DNA of 64,000 nucleotides, from positions 186,001-250,000 of the forward strand of contig NZ_BDBD01000018.1 in NCBI RefSeq assembly GCF_001612805.1. Direction: 5' to 3'. The translations under genes and the position numbers were made by a program. The notes under the pieces are model-generated. The model was not told the origin of the DNA. It did no database searches and saw only the letters and a list, made by a program, of their open reading frames with translations. The stretch comes from Nocardia coubleae NBRC 108252 (GTDB lineage: Bacteria; Actinomycetota; Actinomycetes; Mycobacteriales; Mycobacteriaceae). Below are positions 62,436 through 64,000 of the stretch, in pieces. Each line of letters begins with the position of its first letter. The stretch's first letter is position 1.

Positions 62436-62888
62436 TCAGGGCATGGGCAGGCGGGGGAGGTCGAGCGTTGTCAGGCTGAGGGGGAGATGGGTGGGGACTT
62501 CCAGCCAGGCGTCGTAGGCGAGCCCGGTGGGGGTCGGGATGCCGTAGCCGTCCCGTAGGCCGACGACGGTGAGTTCGGCGGCGCGGCGACGGTCCGCCTC
62601 GGTGACCGGGGTGGGGAAGTCGACCCACCACAGGTGGCCGTTGTCGACATCGGGCCGATGCCACCCGGCGTCGGTGAGGGCCTGGTATCCGGCGGGGCTC
62701 GGACGCCGATCCGGGTCGAGGTATTTGTCGCCGATCAATTGAGCCGACAGGACCTCGGCGTCGCGCGCGAACTGCACGAACCTGCGGGTGCGGGCCGGTT
62801 CGGGTTCGAAGACGATCACCCGCGCGCCGAGCGGGAGTTCGCGGAGCTCTGCGGTCAGATGTTCGGCGAAGGTCGACCAGTTGTTCAC
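62436..62888 (-). CDS. TY-Chap-like protein, T7SS associated
   Basis: A 150-residue protein resembling the N-terminal TY-Chap domain, a YbjN-like chaperone family in T7SS loci: TFAEHLTAELRELPLGARVIV, YVQFARDA-type start of strand 2 (RRFVQFARDAEVLSAQLIG), and GWHRPDVDNGHLWWVDFP. It probably binds secreted partners of the adjacent ESX set. Its start overlaps the stop of the next gene upstream (ATGA). Confidence 0.6.
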   Translation of the reverse strand: MNNWSTFAEHLTAELRELPLGARVIVFEPEPARTRRFVQFARDAEVLSAQLIGDKYLDPDRRPSPAGYQALTDAGWHRPDVDNGHLWWVDFPTPVTEADRRRAAELTVVGLRDGYGIPTPTGLAYDAWLEVPTHLPLSLTTLDLPRLPMP

Positions 62889-63376
62889 AGCTGTCCCTGT
62901 TGCGAGAGTCGGCCCGCTTCGTCGAAGAGGTCGAGCCAGTCGTTGGTGGCCAGTGTCAGGGTGAGGGAACTGGGAAGTTCTTCGAGGATCAGAGTCGAAT
63001 TCGTTCCGCTCCAGCGGGATTGACGGTTTTCATCGGCGATCTCGGCGGACGGGGCGCCCAGATCGGCTGCCAGGCGCGCGGCCATGGTGGTGTAGGTCTG
63101 CTGGACGAGGGCGCGGGTTTCGCCGGTGTCTGGTCCGATGGTGCTGAGGTTGACCTGGACGCGTTCGACCTCGCCGTCGTCGGCGAAGACCTTGCCGCTG
63201 GCCAGGCCGAACCCGGTGTCGAGCATTACCCAGTCCTCCGAGGTGGACACCACCCGCCAGCCGAATCGTTCGGCGATGTCCGGTATTTCGTCGAGCTGCC
63301 AGGACCAGTCGAGCGTACGCAGGCGAGTGCCCAGGTCGGCGACCTCGTCGGGGGTCCGGGTTCGGAAGTCCGTCAA
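62885..63376 (-). CDS. DUF6301-like protein, T7SS associated
   Basis: A 163-residue cytosolic protein, YbjN-like in layout: a first helix (EVADLGTRLRTLDWSW), IAERFGWRVVSTSEDWVMLDTG, VQVNLSTIG and a final SLTLTLATNDWLDLFDEA. Likely a chaperone or regulator for the ESX set (inference). I start at TTG 63376, which has GAGGAG seven bases upstream; an ATG at 63427 is in frame but overlaps the upstream gene. Confidence 0.6.
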   Translation of the reverse strand: MTDFRTRTPDEVADLGTRLRTLDWSWQLDEIPDIAERFGWRVVSTSEDWVMLDTGFGLASGKVFADDGEVERVQVNLSTIGPDTGETRALVQQTYTTMAARLAADLGAPSAEIADENRQSRWSGTNSTLILEELPSSLTLTLATNDWLDLFDEAGRLSQQGQL

Positions 63377-63386
63377 CGGTTTCTCC

Positions 63387-63770
63387 TCAGAAGTAGGCCA
63401 GGAATGCCGCGTCGAATTCGGGGTCACGGGTGTCGAATTGCCGCGGGACGTAGTCCAGGGAGCGCACGTGTTCGAGGAACTCGGCGGGCAGGGTGATGGA
63501 CTGTTCGGCGAGGTATTTCAGGGAGTCCTCGCGCCAGATCCAGACGCCGTCGGAGTAGAGGGAGGGGCCGCCCTCGATGTCGGCGCCCTCGGTGAACAGG
63601 TCGGGCGCCTCACCCATGACGTCGAGGATGGCGCGGGCCTTTCGCATGTAGTTCAGGATCTGCTCGCGGTCGTCCTCGACGGCGCCAGTGGGAGCGTCGT
63701 GCACCGAGGGCAGCTCGTCGTGCGTGCCCTCGTACATTTCCCGGTACATGGCCACCGGCTTCAATTCCAT
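63387..63770 (-). CDS. Unknown protein in the TY-Chap/DUF6301 operon
   Basis: A 127-residue protein, start at ATG 63770. It is acidic with a helical N-terminal half (DDREQILNYMRKARAILDVMG) and a strand-rich centre (GGPSLYSDGVWIWREDSLKYL). I do not recognise a family. The layout is like small immunity or chaperone proteins near T7SS genes. It ends 10 bases before the DUF6301-like start. Confidence 0.6.
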   Translation of the reverse strand: MELKPVAMYREMYEGTHDELPSVHDAPTGAVEDDREQILNYMRKARAILDVMGEAPDLFTEGADIEGGPSLYSDGVWIWREDSLKYLAEQSITLPAEFLEHVRSLDYVPRQFDTRDPEFDAAFLAYF

Positions 63771-64000
63771 TGCGTGCGTCCCGTTCTGGTCGGAGTATGC
63801 GGGTTCGCCGTCCGCCCGCGGTCGCCCGGCCGCGCCGCGTTTCGGCGAGTCGCCGCTCTCGATCCTTCGCGCGCGGTGCCTGGTCGTCAAGTTCGACGCC
63901 GGTGGGGCGGTTGGCGGACGGCCCGCGTTCACTCGTCGGTCACCGCCGGTTCGCCGATCCCTGTCACTGTTGTTGCGGAGGCGAACGAGTTGTGGTGTGC

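Overview
The window is a GC-rich chromosomal segment of a Nocardia-type actinomycete. The reasons are an nbt/mbt-type mycobactin/nocobactin siderophore cluster with DtxR/IdeR-like iron boxes, several type VII secretion (ESX/T7SS) associated gene sets (EspG, WXG100, YbaB, TY-Chap), DUF3558 and DUF7373-like lipoproteins, frequent GTG starts and the actinobacterial form of the spc ribosomal operon. Genus placement is an inference from gene content.

Layout. (1) 1-16.3 kb: siderophore assembly. A lysine N-acyltransferase (MbtK-like) diverges from a run of thioesterase (MbtT-like), ketosynthase (MbtC-like), AT-KR-ACP (MbtD-like) and two NRPSs (MbtE- and MbtF-like), with an iron box between the two arms. 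Salicylate synthase, salicyl-AMP ligase, the MbtB-like NRPS and the lysine monooxygenase are not in the window. (2) 16.4-18.9 kb: a VOC protein, a TetR regulator diverging from a DUF998 membrane protein with a repeated operator, and a secreted histidine phosphatase. (3) 19.0-32.2 kb: an accessory island with an EspG/PPE-like/WXG-like set, a DUF3558 lipoprotein and a rearranged polymorphic-toxin locus. The toxin trafficking module (YbaB, WXG100, N-terminal toxin domain) reads leftwards. A tandem array of papain-fold (Tox-PL) toxin cassettes with Imm35-like immunity genes reads rightwards. Detached toxin tips related to the plant IQM C-terminal domain read leftwards again. (4) 32.3-34.7 kb: a SagB-type dehydrogenase and a siderophore-binding lipoprotein behind a double iron box. 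(5) 34.7-37.3 kb: an M13 metallopeptidase and a small secreted protein. (6) 37.6-47.5 kb: rplN-rplX-rplE-rpsN, an insert (secreted TAP-like hydrolase and DUF1275 protein), then rpsH-rplF-rplR-rpsE-rpmD-rplO, secY-adk-map. (7) 47.6-52.8 kb: a BMP-type nucleoside ABC importer. (8) 52.8-57.5 kb: dtd, two related lipoprotein-like genes and a membrane Ser/Thr kinase. (9) 57.5-64 kb: a TPR-like protein and a second ESX-associated set (PPE-like, EspG, WXG100, TY-Chap, DUF6301-like).

The most notable signal is in region 3. The truncated toxin N-terminus ends at about 30,432 and the start-less cassette array begins at about 24,290. The two points share a short inverted, codon-aligned match (13 of 19 bases). 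Flipping the 6.1 kb between them would rebuild one uninterrupted 2,657-codon frame from 31,395 to 23,422: trafficking domain, linker, Tox-PL cassettes, IQM-like tip. I read this as a DNA inversion, possibly a switch, that has uncoupled the toxin export domain from its warheads.
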